Source: Monocercomonoides exilis (lineage: Eukaryota > Preaxostyla > Oxymonadida > Polymastigidae). From it: a stretch of DNA of 64,000 nt. Positions 45,427 through 57,167 of the stretch are shown here, one piece after another. The DNA lies in contig LSRY02000021.1 in the NCBI GenBank assembly GCA_001643675.2, forward strand, positions 992,001 to 1,056,000, read 5' to 3'. Below the pieces are notes generated by a model, which saw nothing but the letters and a program-made list of their open reading frames with translations, had not been told where the DNA came from and ran no database searches. The position numbers and the translations under genes are program-made. Positions within the stretch are counted from its first letter, which is position 1. Every line of letters starts with the position of its first letter.

Positions 45427-46668
45427 TTATTTTCTTTTTCCATTTTCACGTTCAAAGGGGTCAAATTCATCACTTGTTTCATCGTCATCATTCTTAATTT
45501 TTCTGAATTTTCTTTTCACTTTTTTCTCCAAAGGCAATTCTTCTTCTTCAATAACCTTTTCATTTTCTTCATTTTCTTCAATTTCCTTTTCTTTTTCTTC
45601 AATTTCTTCAATTTTCATCTTGTGCTTTTCATTATATTCATCCCATTCATCAAGAAACTTTTCTTTTGTTATTTCTTTTCCGAAGAAGTCGAAACAATGA
45701 GAATGAGAAGGAATGAAGTATTGAGAAGACTGAGGAAGTTTCATTAGAACCGATCCAGATCCATTGCTGAGGACTCCGTTGTTAATGAAGGCTTTTTTGA
45801 TCACAGATGGGGTTATTGCTGTGTTAAGGGCTTGTGGCAAAACATCTACAACAGTTGTTCTTTTTGAAGATGAGGAGGTGGATGATGGAGAGCTGTAATT
45901 GTTTGAAAGCTCTGACTTCAACACTGCAAATACGCCTCTGTCCAGTGACTGAGATATGTGTGTGGTATGTGGAACGAAGGTGACGACGTCTATTTCTGCT
46001 TCCTCGAACAGTCTCCATATCGTCAGATCTGCCCGCGATGAGTGTGAATTTAGGAGAAGAAGGCAACGATGAGATTCTTTTAGAATTCGCTTTATTCTGT
46101 CAATGATAACTGGCAGCAGGACTGTTAAGGCGTATTTTTTGAATGACGTTTTATCCATCCAGCCGTTTGTGTTTGGCCAAATGTCAAGCGACGGCGTTAA
46201 CAGTGTTGTCAGTTCTTTCGGAAAAGTTGCGCTCGGCCACTGCACGACAGACGGAAGCGAGAAGCCATCAGCAGCGATTCCAACAACGAGAGCGGCATTC
46301 GGCATCCGTTTGGCAGTCTTTTTGAACCCAGCTTGCTCATCTGCGGGATGAACAACACCACATGACGAAGTTGGAATTCGAAGCGAAGATTCATCGACGT
46401 TGAAGATTAATTCCTCGGGATATATGTTTGCATCGTGTAATGCTTGTAATTTTGCGAACCACGGCTTTTGGACTTTCTGGCAAGATGCTGCAAGTCTGTT
46501 AATATCAACTTGCTTTGGAAGCGATGACTTCAATTCCGGATGGCGCTTTATGAAGGCGTGAACCGTCTTTAGAGTAACTGTCTTTTTCTTCTTTTCTTCA
46601 TTTTCTCCTTCTTCTTCACTATCGTTAATTGTATTTTCCATCTTAATACAAATTAATATACAATTCAA
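45427..46668 (-). CDS. pogo-like (DDE_1) transposase ORF, 413 codons, second catalytic Asp replaced by Asn
   Basis: Uninterrupted ORF. Residues 33-78 (LKTVHAFIKRHPELKSSL, QVDINRLAASCQKVQKPWFAKL) resemble a CENP-B-type helix-turn-helix. Catalytic positions: Asp92 (FNVDESSL), Asn207 (LLLLNSHSSR, where the family has D in LLxDxHxSH) and Asp243 (THISQSLDRGVF). The Asn codon is AAT, one step from GAT. The Glu/Lys-rich tail (residues 345-413) looks nuclear. A 5' exon is likely: plus coordinates 46680-46760 read on the minus strand as FAEEVTIESRSGTSL...RKARDLV, then GTTTGCAATT...TTAAG as a short intron before MENTINDSEEE. If that is right, translation starts upstream and the first nine residues are not real. 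Inactive element or domesticated protein. Confidence 0.83.
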   Translation of the reverse strand: MNCILICIKMENTINDSEEEGENEEKKKKTVTLKTVHAFIKRHPELKSSLPKQVDINRLAASCQKVQKPWFAKLQALHDANIYPEELIFNVDESSLRIPTSSCGVVHPADEQAGFKKTAKRMPNAALVVGIAADGFSLPSVVQWPSATFPKELTTLLTPSLDIWPNTNGWMDKTSFKKYALTVLLPVIIDRIKRILKESHRCLLLLNSHSSRADLTIWRLFEEAEIDVVTFVPHTTHISQSLDRGVFAVLKSELSNNYSSPSSTSSSSKRTTVVDVLPQALNTAITPSVIKKAFINNGVLSNGSGSVLMKLPQSSQYFIPSHSHCFDFFGKEITKEKFLDEWDEYNEKHKMKIEEIEEKEKEIEENEENEKVIEEEELPLEKKVKRKFRKIKNDDDETSDEFDPFERENGKRK

Positions 46669-46765
46669 ATATCAATTGCAAACCAGATCACGAGCTTTTC
46701 GTAATGTGAGGCTTGTCCCAGATCGGGATTCAATTGTGACTTCTTCTGCAAATTATCTTTCATTT
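46669..46765 (-). pseudogene. Possible 5' exon and short intron of the pogo-like gene
   Basis: Minus strand: helix-turn-helix-like EEVTIESRSGTSLTLRKARD, then a candidate 5' splice site GTTTGCAATTGATATTTG and a 3' site TTAAG just before ATGGAAAATAC. The same GTTTG(T/C)AATT...TTAAG arrangement occurs before the equivalent Met in the decayed copy at 60050. A stop (TAA) lies upstream in the exon frame, so the exon is incomplete. Confidence 0.4.
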
Positions 46766-48368
46766 TCTGAACAAATAATTGGTGAGTCTCGAATTTTTGA
46801 AATTTGCATGAGTGCTTTTATAGCTTTAACGGTGTATTCCATTGTTTTCTTTCTTAACTTTCATATAAAACCTCATCCTCAAGTTAGACTCACTATCCTT
46901 TACAATGTGAAAATTTTTTTCTAACTTGCGTGAAACTTCATGTTATGAAATAAAGATATTGCTTCATTCAGACTCTTCTACCTAGCTTCTTGTTTCTTTA
47001 TCACTAGTAATTTCATATATGTATTATGGGTAATGATCATTAATATTTCTGTGAGATCATTTATGAAATCATAACTTTTTTCTGTGTGCTGATGATTCAA
47101 AGATTGTTTGTTTTTGGGAAGAGATTTTGTATTTCAATTTAAAATTTCATCAAAACCATTTCAAAAACAAATGTTGAAGCTGAAATGAAGATGAAGATAT
47201 GTTTAATTAGTGTTTTCACTTCTCAGTGTTTTTTTGTTAGTATATAATAAAGAATTTTAGAACAGAAATTTTTGAATGAAAAAATATGATTTCAAAAATA
47301 ATCACCCAATATCCGGCTGAAATTAAACGATATGACATTACACAGAACAAAAATAAAAAATAACTATTTTATTTATGTATTTTTGGTCAATTTTCTTGAT
47401 TTTCGAATATTCTTTATTAAAATTCATTTTTTATTTACTAAAACATTTTTCATCATAAATTCACATTATTCAAACACATATAAACATGTTGATGAAAAAT
47501 CATAAGAACTGTTATTGATCAAAAAATCAATTTATCAATGAAAAATGAATCCATCAAAAAAACATGAAATTACTAATTTATTTCATCCATCATTGAAAAC
47601 AATGAAAAATGAATGGAAATAAATTAAATTCATCGTTGCATGAAAAATGAGATTTTAAATGAATGTGAAAAAATCCAGCTTTGAATGTATTCAACGAATC
47701 GTGATTATTGAAACTATAATCTCGTTATATTTTGGAAAACGAAATTTGAATCACAAAAGTTCTCAAAGTTAACAAGGAGGGATGGAAAAAATGTTTTTTT
47801 TTATTTTAATTTTTATTTTTATTAATTTATTTTATATTTTTTTAAAAAAAATTGAAAAAAAAACTGATTACACGTGTTATTTGAATAGACTGTTCAGAGA
47901 ATTATGGTCTTGAAGGAGAAAAGAACAATGAAATCAGTTTATCAACTTCTAATGTTATTATGATTACATTGTTTGACCAATATTAAAGAAGATTTCGTTT
48001 TTTATAAAGACTTCATTCAAAGTTACAAATGACACGTTCAAAAAGAAAGTTTTGAATTCCAAACTTCATATTTCGAAGATATTCTTCTCACACTCAAATT
48101 TTCAAAATTAGTACGATTATTAATTTCTTTCAATTACTTCATTTCCTTTTCTCTTCAGCGAGCATACTCTAATGATTGATTATTAAATGTTGTATCTATA
48201 CCTCTGTGACCTGACAAATCACATGAATCCTCGTCTGTCACAAAAAAAAAAAATTCAATTCAAATTTAAATAAAATAAACTATTGCTAAAACTTTAAAAG
48301 ACTTTTTGAAGCTCTTTGGAAAAGATTTGTTGATAGCAGCTGTAATATCTGGTTGTTTTTTCTTTTTT
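46766..48368. other. AT-rich stretch without genes
   Basis: No coding frame supported. 47038 (GGGTAATGATCAT) and 47307 (ATAATCACCC, inverted) could be the ends of an older, 270-bp relative of the MITE family, but there is no clear target duplication. Confidence 0.35.
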
Positions 48369-48640
48369 GTCAGTGACTGTCAATGACAAATTGTGACAAA
48401 AATATTCCTCAACTGACATTTCCTTTCTTAAAAAAAAATGTTGGGAACTTGATCATATTTTATTAAATATTTGTTTTTTCCAAAATAATAAGAATTGTTA
48501 TATATCGATTTTCGAATTATTATTACAGTAATTGAGAATAAAGAAATCGTTATCAATAACCCTTTTTGACAAATCATAAATTTCTTGTCAGTCATTTTGT
48601 CATTTTTTCAATTTTTTCTTGTCATGTCACAGAGGAATAG
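48369..48640. repeat. TGACA-rich dispersed repeat, copy 1
   Basis: Starts GTCAGTGACTGTCAATGACA and ends CTTGTCATGTCACAGAGG, with many GTGACA/TGTCA words near both ends as loose inverted repeats. Same orientation and length class as 59461-59738. Possible MITE; it abuts a transposase fragment in both places. Confidence 0.6.
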
Positions 48641-48844
48641 TTGTATCATCTTCTTCAAGTTTATGTGTTTCAAAATATGTGAACCAGCTCGCTACTCTTT
48701 CATCTGCTGAAAAATCTCTCTTGCTCCTGTGTGTTTGTCAGCAAACCTGTGCCACAACTTCTTCATTCTTCCGAAAAACTGTTCAATGGATATTCTATGA
48801 TGAACAAGAGCTTTGTTGCACTTGTTTGCATATATATGATTCCT
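48641..48844 (-). pseudogene. PIF/Harbinger-like (DDE_4) transposase fragment
   Basis: Minus strand NKALVHHRISIEQFFGRMKK, LWHRFADKHTGAREIFQQMKE matches the C-terminal RISVE-x-x-FGRLK signature of DDE_4 (IS5/PIF-Harbinger) transposases. The upstream side is cut at 48848 by MITE-2. Only about 55 codons remain. Confidence 0.65.
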
Positions 48845-48848
48845 ATGT

Positions 48849-49089
48849 GGGTAATTCTTTATGAAAAGTCGCAAATGTTAAAATATTCAGATGAATCAAA
48901 GTTTTCATATTTTGTAAAAATTTTTGTTAACGTACTCCAAACTTCACTAATATGGAATCTATTTCTCAATAATGCTATTTCACTCATTCCAAAAAAGATT
49001 AGTGAGAAGAAACAGAAATTTGAGAAAAACATTAAATTTTTGATTTATTTGATAATAAAACATTTGCGACTTTTCAAAAAGAATTACCC
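48849..49089. mobile_element. MITE-2, 241 bp, target duplication ATGT
   Basis: Ends GGGTAATTCTTTATGAAAAG and, inverted, GGGTAATTCTTTTTGAAAAG. ATGT at 48845-48848 and 49090-49093. No coding. Inserted in the DDE_4 fragment. Confidence 0.88.
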
Positions 49090-49266
49090 ATGTCTTCATC
49101 AAATTCTTCTGTTCCGCTCTCTCCCGTTCTTTTTCTTGCTCCTTTCTCTTTTCCATTCAAAATCTCTAAATCTTCATTCTAGTGAATTGTGTCACTTCTT
49201 TGAATGGAAGAAATGTGAGATTGCATTAATCAAAATATCGAAGATTCTTGGTTAATGGATTCATAG

Positions 49267-49785
49267 GAATATGGAGTGCGAGAACTCCCAGTAGATGAAT
49301 CTTCTTAATTGGACCCAGCATACGATATGGAGTTGGAGCTTAACTGTGTCGAGGCTGGGGACTGTGCCTTAGCATACGATATTGAATTAATACATGAAGA
49401 GCATGTTTTTGGAGACTGGGACCTTTCTCATGATTGCGAACTTGAGCTTGAACGTGTTGATGCAAGTAAATGAAATGAATCGCAACCTATCTGTCAAGAA
49501 GATATTGAAGAATAATTTGGAATTAGGTTTATGCAGATTGGTGGAAAATTTGCATATTACGATGATAATGGTGTTAAAGCTGTGGACTGAAATGCAGTAT
49601 TCGATTGTGATTTTTTATTTGATGAGAATATTTGAGAATAAGTGACTGTGTGATTTATTAGTTGCACATTCGTTGTTAAAGGAGCTCGAGAACGTGTGGC
49701 TATTAAAGAAGGTGAATAACAGATTTGAGATGTCGAAATTGTAAAGTTTTGTATCATGTGTGTTGATATTTGTAAATCTCTCTGC
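49267..49785 (+). pseudogene. Unidentified decayed gene, acidic, with many in-frame stops
   Basis: One plus-strand frame reads protein-like between stops: DPAYDMELELNCVEAGDCAL, AYDIELIHEEHVFGDWDLSH, DCELELERVDASK, NESQPICQEDIEE, FGIRFMQIGGKFAYYDD, FVVKGARERVAIKEGE. About ten stops (TAA and TGA) interrupt it and no frameshift is needed. YD-x-ELEL-like repeats suggest internal repetition. Not recognised. Confidence 0.4.
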
Positions 49786-50879
49786 TCAAGTGTTTAATAA
49801 CAATCTTTCCACATCAATATCAAATTCGGCCTCGATTTTGATATAAAAGGTTTTGATCGTATTTCAATTGGAGAAAATCACTCCAATTTTTGTAATCTTT
49901 TTGCGGTTTGTCCGGAAATAAACTTGATATGTCCGAAATAAAGTTAATCATTCTATGTTAACTGCTTATGAGAATTATGAAATTGGGCGAAATATTTTCT
50001 TCAGGCATTTTCATATAAAGATAATCAACTTTTCATGGACTTTTTAAGATCAAAAAACGCAATAAAAATGAGTCCATTTTTTGACATTTGTGAAATGTCG
50101 CAAAACTTAATGTCTCGATTTCAACGATGTCTGTTTATGGATATGAAAAGCAAATATATTTTGAAATTTGAGAAAGCGAAACAAAGTTATGAGTGAAGCA
50201 AATATTCATTGCATCGTGCAAAAATGCTTGAAAGTCAATATCTTCCCCCAAATAAACACTGCTTTTTTGGAATGTTATTGGAAAAATGGAACGTGAACAG
50301 ATTATTGAAACAAGAATGAAGGAGAAAAGAATTGAAGTTGAATAATCCACACGCAACCTTGAAGAGTATGAAGAAAAACCTATTTTTCTGCAAATAATTT
50401 TTCCAATTGAATATCAACTTCATCAATCAATTAATTAAAATGCGTATTTCTTGGAAAAAAAGATTAGTTGAGAAATGAGAAAATAAAGAAAGAAAATGAG
50501 AAGAAAAATCCAAATACCCCCATCTATATTTTCCATAACATTTAAATAATCGGAAAAATGCGGATACTTTGACCAGAAGAAAACCGAAAATTGTTTATGC
50601 AACTTAATATTCATTAAATACCATAACAACATCGTTTTATAATGTAAGGTTTCAAATTGGCATCGACCTTTTTTTTCCACTTGACAAAAAAGACAGGACA
50701 AAACAGGTCAACAATAAAACCAATCATATAAATAGTAAAGAAGGAAATTAAAACAAAAATAAATTCTTGTCAATTGGATAAATTTCCAAAGAATTATTAG
50801 TCACTCAGCTACAAAAAGGAAAAACATTCGCGAACTTATTACTATCTGAATCCAATTTCAATCAATTAGAATTTGATTT
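49786..50879. other. AT-rich spacer with a dispersed repeat
   Basis: 49975-50210 is the inverted partner of 44820-45060. Nothing else recognised. Confidence 0.45.
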
Positions 50880-51480
50880 GTTTTTTATAGAAGAATAACA
50901 ATAACGCCTTCAGCATCCAATATTGATGAAAACAAACAATTACGAATCGATTTTGTGAATCAGTTATTTCTCTTTCAAAAGGATGGAGCTTATATATTTT
51001 TCATGGACGAAACATCTTGGAACATCGATTGCAGAAGAAGACATGGATGGGTCAAGAAGGGAGAAAAACAACTAGTACCACCTCCTCCAATCACTCAGTC
51101 GGTATATGCAATTACATCAATTTCACACAATGGAATGGGCTGTTAAAAGCTGAATAAATGGTTAGTCATGCATGTATTTTTTATATCCTTCATGAAAATG
51201 TTTCTCATGACCAAAAATTACAAAGACTCATCCGTCATTGTGATGATAAATACATAGATTTACCATTTTCACACAGAAGATATCATTCAAGAAGCTGGAC
51301 AGTTTGCTTTGCGCAATGCAGTATGTTCATCGGAATTAAATCTGATTGAAAATATCTTTGGTATTTGGAAGCAAAAAGGCTGAAGAAAATTCTCTCAGAT
51401 TAGAAGTAAAAGATCATTTCATTACAGCATTTTTGAAGACTTTAAAAGAAATATCACATTGTGTTGTTTGAAGATTATTT
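50880..51480 (+). pseudogene. Tc1/mariner-like (IS630, DDE_3) transposase fragment
   Basis: IFFMDETSWNIDCRRRHGWV followed by KKGEKQLVPPPP and VYAITSISHNGMG is the first-Asp region of a Tc1/mariner/IS630 transposase (FxDETxxN...RxW...KG). Downstream, after frameshifts, ALRNAVCSSELNLIENIFGI then WKQKG matches the PDLNPIENxWxxxK block with the third acidic residue. The middle Asp region (near 51170-51310) is too decayed to align. Truncated at both ends. Confidence 0.72.
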
Positions 51481-51953
51481 TTTATTACGCTTTGAAAACG
51501 AAGTCTAATCTCGAGTTCTCGAAAAAAGAGATTTATGAACAGTCAAAACAATCTATATTTTATTTTGAATTGATTTTTTTAATTTTTCTTTTTCACAATT
51601 GATGAGCGAAAAGCATAGAAGAGGATATTAATCAACTTGGTTTAATTTTTTGGTAAAAATAACAACTGAAATTGCGAAATCTTAAATGAAAAAATTTGCA
51701 CTGTGATAAAATTTCACACTAAAATGGTGGCTGTTGTTTTTCTTATTAATATTTCTACACAAATGTTATTCCAAAAAAAAACTTTTTCGTCATTTTTCAT
51801 TGTTCACAATCAGGAGTGAATTAGACTTTGCGAAGTTTTAACTTTCTTATTTGCATTATGAAGTCTACAAAACATAGTAGAAAATTTTGACACTTCTTTA
51901 TTAATTTTGAATACATATTTTTTAACAGTAAACTATATATAAATTAAATAATT

Positions 51954-52194
51954 GTCTTAATTTTTTTGAAAAGTTCCTTTTGTTCAATTTTCAAATGAAA
52001 TAAAAATTGTATATTTCGATCAAATTTCTGTTCTCTCTCATGAAACTTCACAAAAATAAAAATATTACCAATTTCAAGATTTTATTTTCATAACAGCAAA
52101 ATTTGGTGAGTGGGAACAGAAATTTGATCGAAATTTGAAATTTTTTCTTTATTTGAAAATTAAACATAAGGAACTTTTCAAAAAAAATAAAGAC
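51954..52194. mobile_element. MITE-4, 241 bp, target duplication AATT
   Basis: Ends GTCTTAATTTTTTTGAAAAG and, inverted, GTCTTTATTTTTTTTGAAAA. AATT at 51950-51953 and 52195-52198. Internal TTTCTGTTC(T/C)C block shared with the other copies. Confidence 0.87.
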
Positions 52195-52198
52195 AATT

Positions 52199-53520
52199 AA
52201 TTGTTTGAACATATATTTTTAGCAGGAACATTAATAAACAAAAACAATAACAAACAAACCCAGCTCTCAGGATTAATTAACTTCTCCAATAGCTTAATTT
52301 ATTGACGATTCATCAGTACACATAATTGAATCATACTTTAAAAAAAAATCGTTTTCCAATGAAGAATCCAAATTAAATTAAACTTTTGCACACTTTAACA
52401 CGGTCAATTGCATTATTAAAAGCGAAAAATGCTGAAATACAAGTTTTTTCTTTTTTTTCATTCCATTTTTCAAAATTTTTTTTAAAAGTGACATCATATC
52501 AAAAATTTGTCCCATGGATGTTTATTATTTTTCATTCCGTTTCCATAATTCTAATTAAAAAAACTAACTTTCACAACAATGTTTGTTGGTTTATTGCAAA
52601 CTTCAAATTGGGAAAAAATATTTTGAATCAAAAAATAATATATTCTGTTTTGTGATCAAAATTCAAATAGCTGATAAACAATGAATATGCTTCATCTTTT
52701 CTTCGTTCATGTTGGAATTAATGAGATCAAAAATGCTCAAGGTATGTAACAATTCTATTTTTATAGAAATTTAATTATTCTGTTAATGATTCTTTTATAT
52801 ATTTGAACTGAAATTTGCAATGCCCAGAACGAATTATAATATTTCATTCTCCAATTATTGCTTACGCATGTTAAAGAAAGCAATGAATATATAAAGTTGA
52901 ATGGTTTGCTGTTTTATTTAGAGTTGTGTTATTTATTCTTTATTTTTCAATTTTAACTTTCTGTATGGATGCATAATTTGCAAAAGAGCACCATTTCAGA
53001 GATGCAAAATGATAAAAGATTATGGAGATATGAATTCGAATCCATTTGAAGGATGAGTGAGCAGTTTTAGAGAACGGAGAATAATCAATTGACGATAAAT
53101 GGGAATAAGGATTCTCACCAAATACTGGCGATTCAACATCTCACTCAACTTCAGGATCAAGCAATCATATTGGTTCTTCATTTAAACCTGCAACTTCATC
53201 GATTATTCCATTCACGAACATTGTGAAATCCAATGAATCAACGAAACACTTTTTTGAAGAATTTCATCTTTAGAAAAACGTTCCATGCAAGAAAAAGAAA
53301 CGAAAAGAAAAGAAAAAGAATGGAATAAAATCTTCAGTCAAAAAAAGCTTGATTATGTAAGAGAGGTTCTTCAGAATGTCCAATGATGAAAAAAACCGCA
53401 CTCACTTCAAAAAGAATTTAGCAGAAAACTAAAAGAACAGCTTCACAATGAAAAAGGGATCAAAAATTACAAACATCGGAGAGTCTGGCAATGGAGACAC
53501 GGATGAAGAAGAAGAAAAAC
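52199..53520. other. AT-rich stretch without a supported gene
   Basis: No gene recognised. Coding-like sequence appears only after about 53520. Confidence 0.4.
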
Positions 53521-55155
53521 AAATGGAATTGTGAAGGCGAATTGGATAGCAAACGATGAAAGTGCATTTTTGAAAGCATGTGCACCCTCCAAGTTCAGTC
53601 TGGCAACGTCGCGCGAATCAAAGCAATGAATTGTGTGGTTGCTAAACCCAGCAAACCAGTAAGAGGCATCAACGTTGACAGATCTTTCACGCGCGTATTG
53701 CAATTCAATCAGCAGTAGGATAACATCTATCATGGAAACCTTGAGTAGGATATCCCCTTCTGCCTCTGATACGTTGCTGAGTCAGATTATGAATGCCCTC
53801 CGGCAGAAGTGGATCTCACGCTTCATCTTCGCGCTGACTGTGCTGAAGAATGCACAACTGCAGACTCTTCTCACTTTGTTGTAGATGAGCACCTTTTGAA
53901 AATTTCAGCAAAATTTTTCGTTGCAGTGGAAATGAATGTTACTGGAAGAGTTGTACAATTGCTACAAGCCATCCCGTGGAGAGGGCAGAGAAATTATTTT
54001 ATTGAAGCAGTCAAACTGCAAAAGAAAGTGCACCAAAAGCTAACCAGACGACATTCTGGTACCGAGTGAACCAGAAGACACTATCCCACAGCTGTTTAAC
54101 ACAATCCACTAGCTTTTCGCTCCGCTTCTGTCTCTTCTGACAGGCGCTGTCTGCTCAGAGTCAGACGAACTCCTATTCGCTGAAAGAGCACCAAATGCAC
54201 CTGTCTGTCGTGTTTCTTCGTTCATTCCTTTCTCGCCAATAATGTGTCTGCTTGTTCCACTTTTCAACATCTCTTCGATGCACACTCTTTCTGATCCATA
54301 TCCAGGTGGATACTACTCAGAAATGAATGTTGGGATGTACCCGGTTCGAAAGCGCTATCTTCTTTCGCATTTGTCAGATCTACTTCTTCGGGCATCTCAG
54401 GAGAAACAGGAAATATTGAAGATATTTGCATTGAGTTGCGCAACGAAACAGGAGCTTAAGAGCGAAGAAGCGATTTCTGTTTCAGCAGCTGTGGTGCAAT
54501 TTCTGGTGACGACTGAGCATCTGATTGAGAAGGAGGTAATTGGCAGCCAAATGAAGAAGCTGAAGAGATCAATCGCTGCGCTGTTTGTCGCAATCGGAGA
54601 GTCGAAAAGTCTTTCTGTGAAGAAAGACAACATGTGCGGTTATCACATTGAAGTGAAACTAATTCCCCAGCCTGGGAACCTGCTATGGATTGAACCTCTT
54701 CTCCACTTTTGAGACTGGGATCAGTTTACAAGACCAGAAAAACGGAGAGATCAGAAGATCCATCAGGTTTCTCTGTGTATTTTCCAGCAACTGCTTCAGC
54801 AAATCAGCAGAAGCATCCGAGAGCAGAAGAGAGGAAGAGGCCAAAGATTACCTTGGTAGTGAAACACCTGAGCATTGATCGCCGAGAGTGTAAAGCATCC
54901 AGACACTGCTTGTATCATGGAATAATGTATAAAAGACTGCAATGGAGCGCATGAAAAGATATGCAGCGTAGTGGGAAAAAGGCTTCGCGGAAATCGTTTT
55001 ACTTTGCCTTTGAACATGAATGAAGAAAATATGCAGGGCGAATGGATGCACAGGCACAACAGACTGCGGAGATGCTGGAAAAATGAGCACACTTGCGAGA
55101 GGATAGCAGTGACGGACTTTGCAGTTGTGACTGACGCGATAGAAGAGCTGTCTTG
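53521..55155 (+). pseudogene. Unidentified decayed gene, several frames
   Basis: Plus-strand coding-like stretches that change frame: VKANWIANDESAFLKACAPS (53530), VDLTLHLRADCAEECTTADS...LLKISAKFFVAVEMNVTGR (53809-54069), RKRYLLSHLSDLLLRASQEK...EAISVSAAVVQFLVTTEHLI (54242-54712), and near 55035-55150 DAQAQQTAEMLEK with RDRRAVLKQYRNRREREGS after stops. Base composition is clearly less AT-rich than the flanks, supporting former coding. Helical, Leu-rich; no family recognised. Some shifts could be missed introns. Confidence 0.45.
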
Positions 55156-55566
55156 AAGCAATATCGGAACAGGCGTGAACGCGAGGGAAGTTCGTTCATT
55201 TTACTTCGTTCTCTTCATTCCTTTCAATGAACTTCTTCGGTTTCGCCTGTTTTCATAATTATCATCTTCATTTTTTATCATTCTTCTTATTCTAAATCAA
55301 ACAAATTATGTTATCTACATAATTCATCCATTGTTTTGTCTTGCTCCTCATTCATTGAAAGGACAATCATCAAGCTTTTCAGCAGCTGCACAACTCTCTT
55401 CAAATCTATCTCAATTTTCCGGGAAGCAATCCTCAAGCACATATAGGCTTCTACTGCAAGACTTTCATTAATGCCGTGAATACCAATAAGATATTTCGTG
55501 AATGTGAAGTAATGGAAGAATATAACTTCTGTAGCTGGCGCACTTCGAGAGAATCATCGTCTCTGG
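55156..55566. other. Spacer
   Basis: No gene recognised between the decayed gene on the plus strand and family copy B on the minus strand. Confidence 0.35.
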
Positions 55567-56245
55567 CTAAGCCATTGCTTCTTCAAGCTTCCTCTGTTTC
55601 TCTGTGATTATTTTCACAAACCATCTGCATTTTGTCGGATAGCCTCCATTTGTCTTATTCCCATCACCCACCTTTTTTCCTCTCCTTTCTCCTTCCTCTG
55701 CCTCTTCGCGCTCCTCCAGCACAGCCAGTGCAATCGCTGCAGGCGATAAAACCACATCCTACATCTTCATCCCCGCAGCATCCAACCCTTTCTCCACAAT
55801 CTCCCCCACTTCACACACTGCAATCCCTCGCCCCATCACTTCATCACTTCCTCGTCCAGCTTCACCACCACACTCACGACTGTTGCGATCGCCATATTTG
55901 CATCGGCTCGTCAAACAGGTTGTGGATCGAAGGGAACGCATTCACATCTACGGCTGCAATGATCCGCTTGCTCCCCAACTTCGTGCCAACTAACACTGCA
56001 AGCGACGGAAGCGGTGCCACCAGCGGAACCGTAAGCATCGCCGAAAGCTCCACATCATCTGCACACACAACACCCCCACACAGCACCCCCCGCCCCGTCA
56101 CAACACATCCCCGCAGCAGCTGAAGCACTCGCAGCGACAGCTGCATGTGCTGCGCATACACATCAGTCACCTCAGGCACCACAATCCACAGCCACCTCTC
56201 GATGTCATCCATCGCTCCTGCCGAAGTGTATGACACAGCCACTAC
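55567..56245 (-). pseudogene. Unidentified gene family copy B
   Basis: Same family as A and C: TSAGAMDDIERWLWIVVPEV, CGGVVCADDVELSAMLTVPL, VGTKLGSKRIIAAVDVNAFP, QIWRSQQS, then a 1-nt frameshift (missing base against copy A at QSRRVVV), CEVGEIVEKGLDAAGMKM, TAG at 55759-55761 (Glu in copy C), DVVLSPAAIALAVLEEREE, and EKQRKLEEAMA to a TAG at the same spot where copy A is split. A TAG at 56246-56248 precedes VVAVSY. Dead copy; function unknown. Confidence 0.65.
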
Positions 56246-57167
56246 CTAGGCATCCGAATGGTCAATCGCATGCACTGAAGATGGCTGATCATCTTCTGTC
56301 GCCTTCTACTCTTCGCTTCTCTGGATCTTGTATTGCGAAAAAGATAAGCATGCTGTTGTAGATGAAAGGTCAGAGCGAAAAGACGTCTTATTCACTTCAT
56401 CGAGAGCACATACAAAACATCTTCGTATGAACAGAAATATTTTTCTGTTTAGAAAACCATCTTTTTTCAATCAATTTTGAAGAGATGAAACAGGAAATCT
56501 ATCAAAAATGCATGAAGTGAAATGAAAAAAGAAGAAAAACACACATGATGAAATGAAATCAATTTGAATTCAACAAACTGTTTTATTCTCAATATGTTAT
56601 TAGATTTTTTTTTTTTTTTTTTTTTTTGAGTAATTTATAAATGGATATTTCTTTTGGAATTTTTCATCGTGCTATTGTTTTTTTATAGCATTAATAACTG
56701 CTCTTTGAAAACATTTTTTTTTCTGAATATCTATAAAATTATAACAAGCACAGTTTCGATGAAATTTCCCTGTTTGATAATTATTATTAAAAAATACTCC
56801 AAAACAAGCAACTCAATTTTATTTGTCTGGAAACATCAGAAAATTAAAAAAACTTAGTTATCATCCATAATATAATAATGAAAATTCGAGCAGATGAAAT
56901 GAAAATGAAGAAATAAAATCATAAAATTCATTTGATTCAAACAACCGGAAAGCATTCATTCAAATATGTGTATTACAAAATTTAATGAACAATTCATATA
57001 AAATCATCAAATATGCATTTTATTTATATTATTATAAGCTGAAAAAAAAATAAATAAATAATTTTTAACAATATATTATGGGATTGGAATGATCAAAATA
57101 TTATGATCATTATTGATCTTTTGTGGGACAAGATTAAAGTGATGGAACTTTTCAAAAAAATTTAGAC
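55860..57167 (+). repeat. Left arm of the second inverted repeat (about 1.3 kb)
   Basis: Pairs with 61858-63162 (coordinate sum 119022 in the gene part, 119025 at the inner end). Almost identical over the family gene, roughly 85-90% over the AT-rich part. The inner end, ...GGAACTTTTCAAAAAAATTTAGAC, matches the terminal sequence of the 241-bp MITE family. Includes a poly-T tract near 56609-56628. Confidence 0.85.

Noticed and set aside
47038-47307. Fifth MITE copy ending GGGTAATGATC / ATAATCACCC
   Set aside because: Length (270 bp), weak inverted repeats and no 4-bp duplication do not fit the family well enough.
54796-55161. Minus-strand ORFs opposite the decayed gene at 53.5-55.2 kb
   Set aside because: Plus-strand stretches (DAQAQQTAEMLEK, RRAVLKQYRNRRERE) are more protein-like; the minus frames are Ser/Cys/His-rich shadows.
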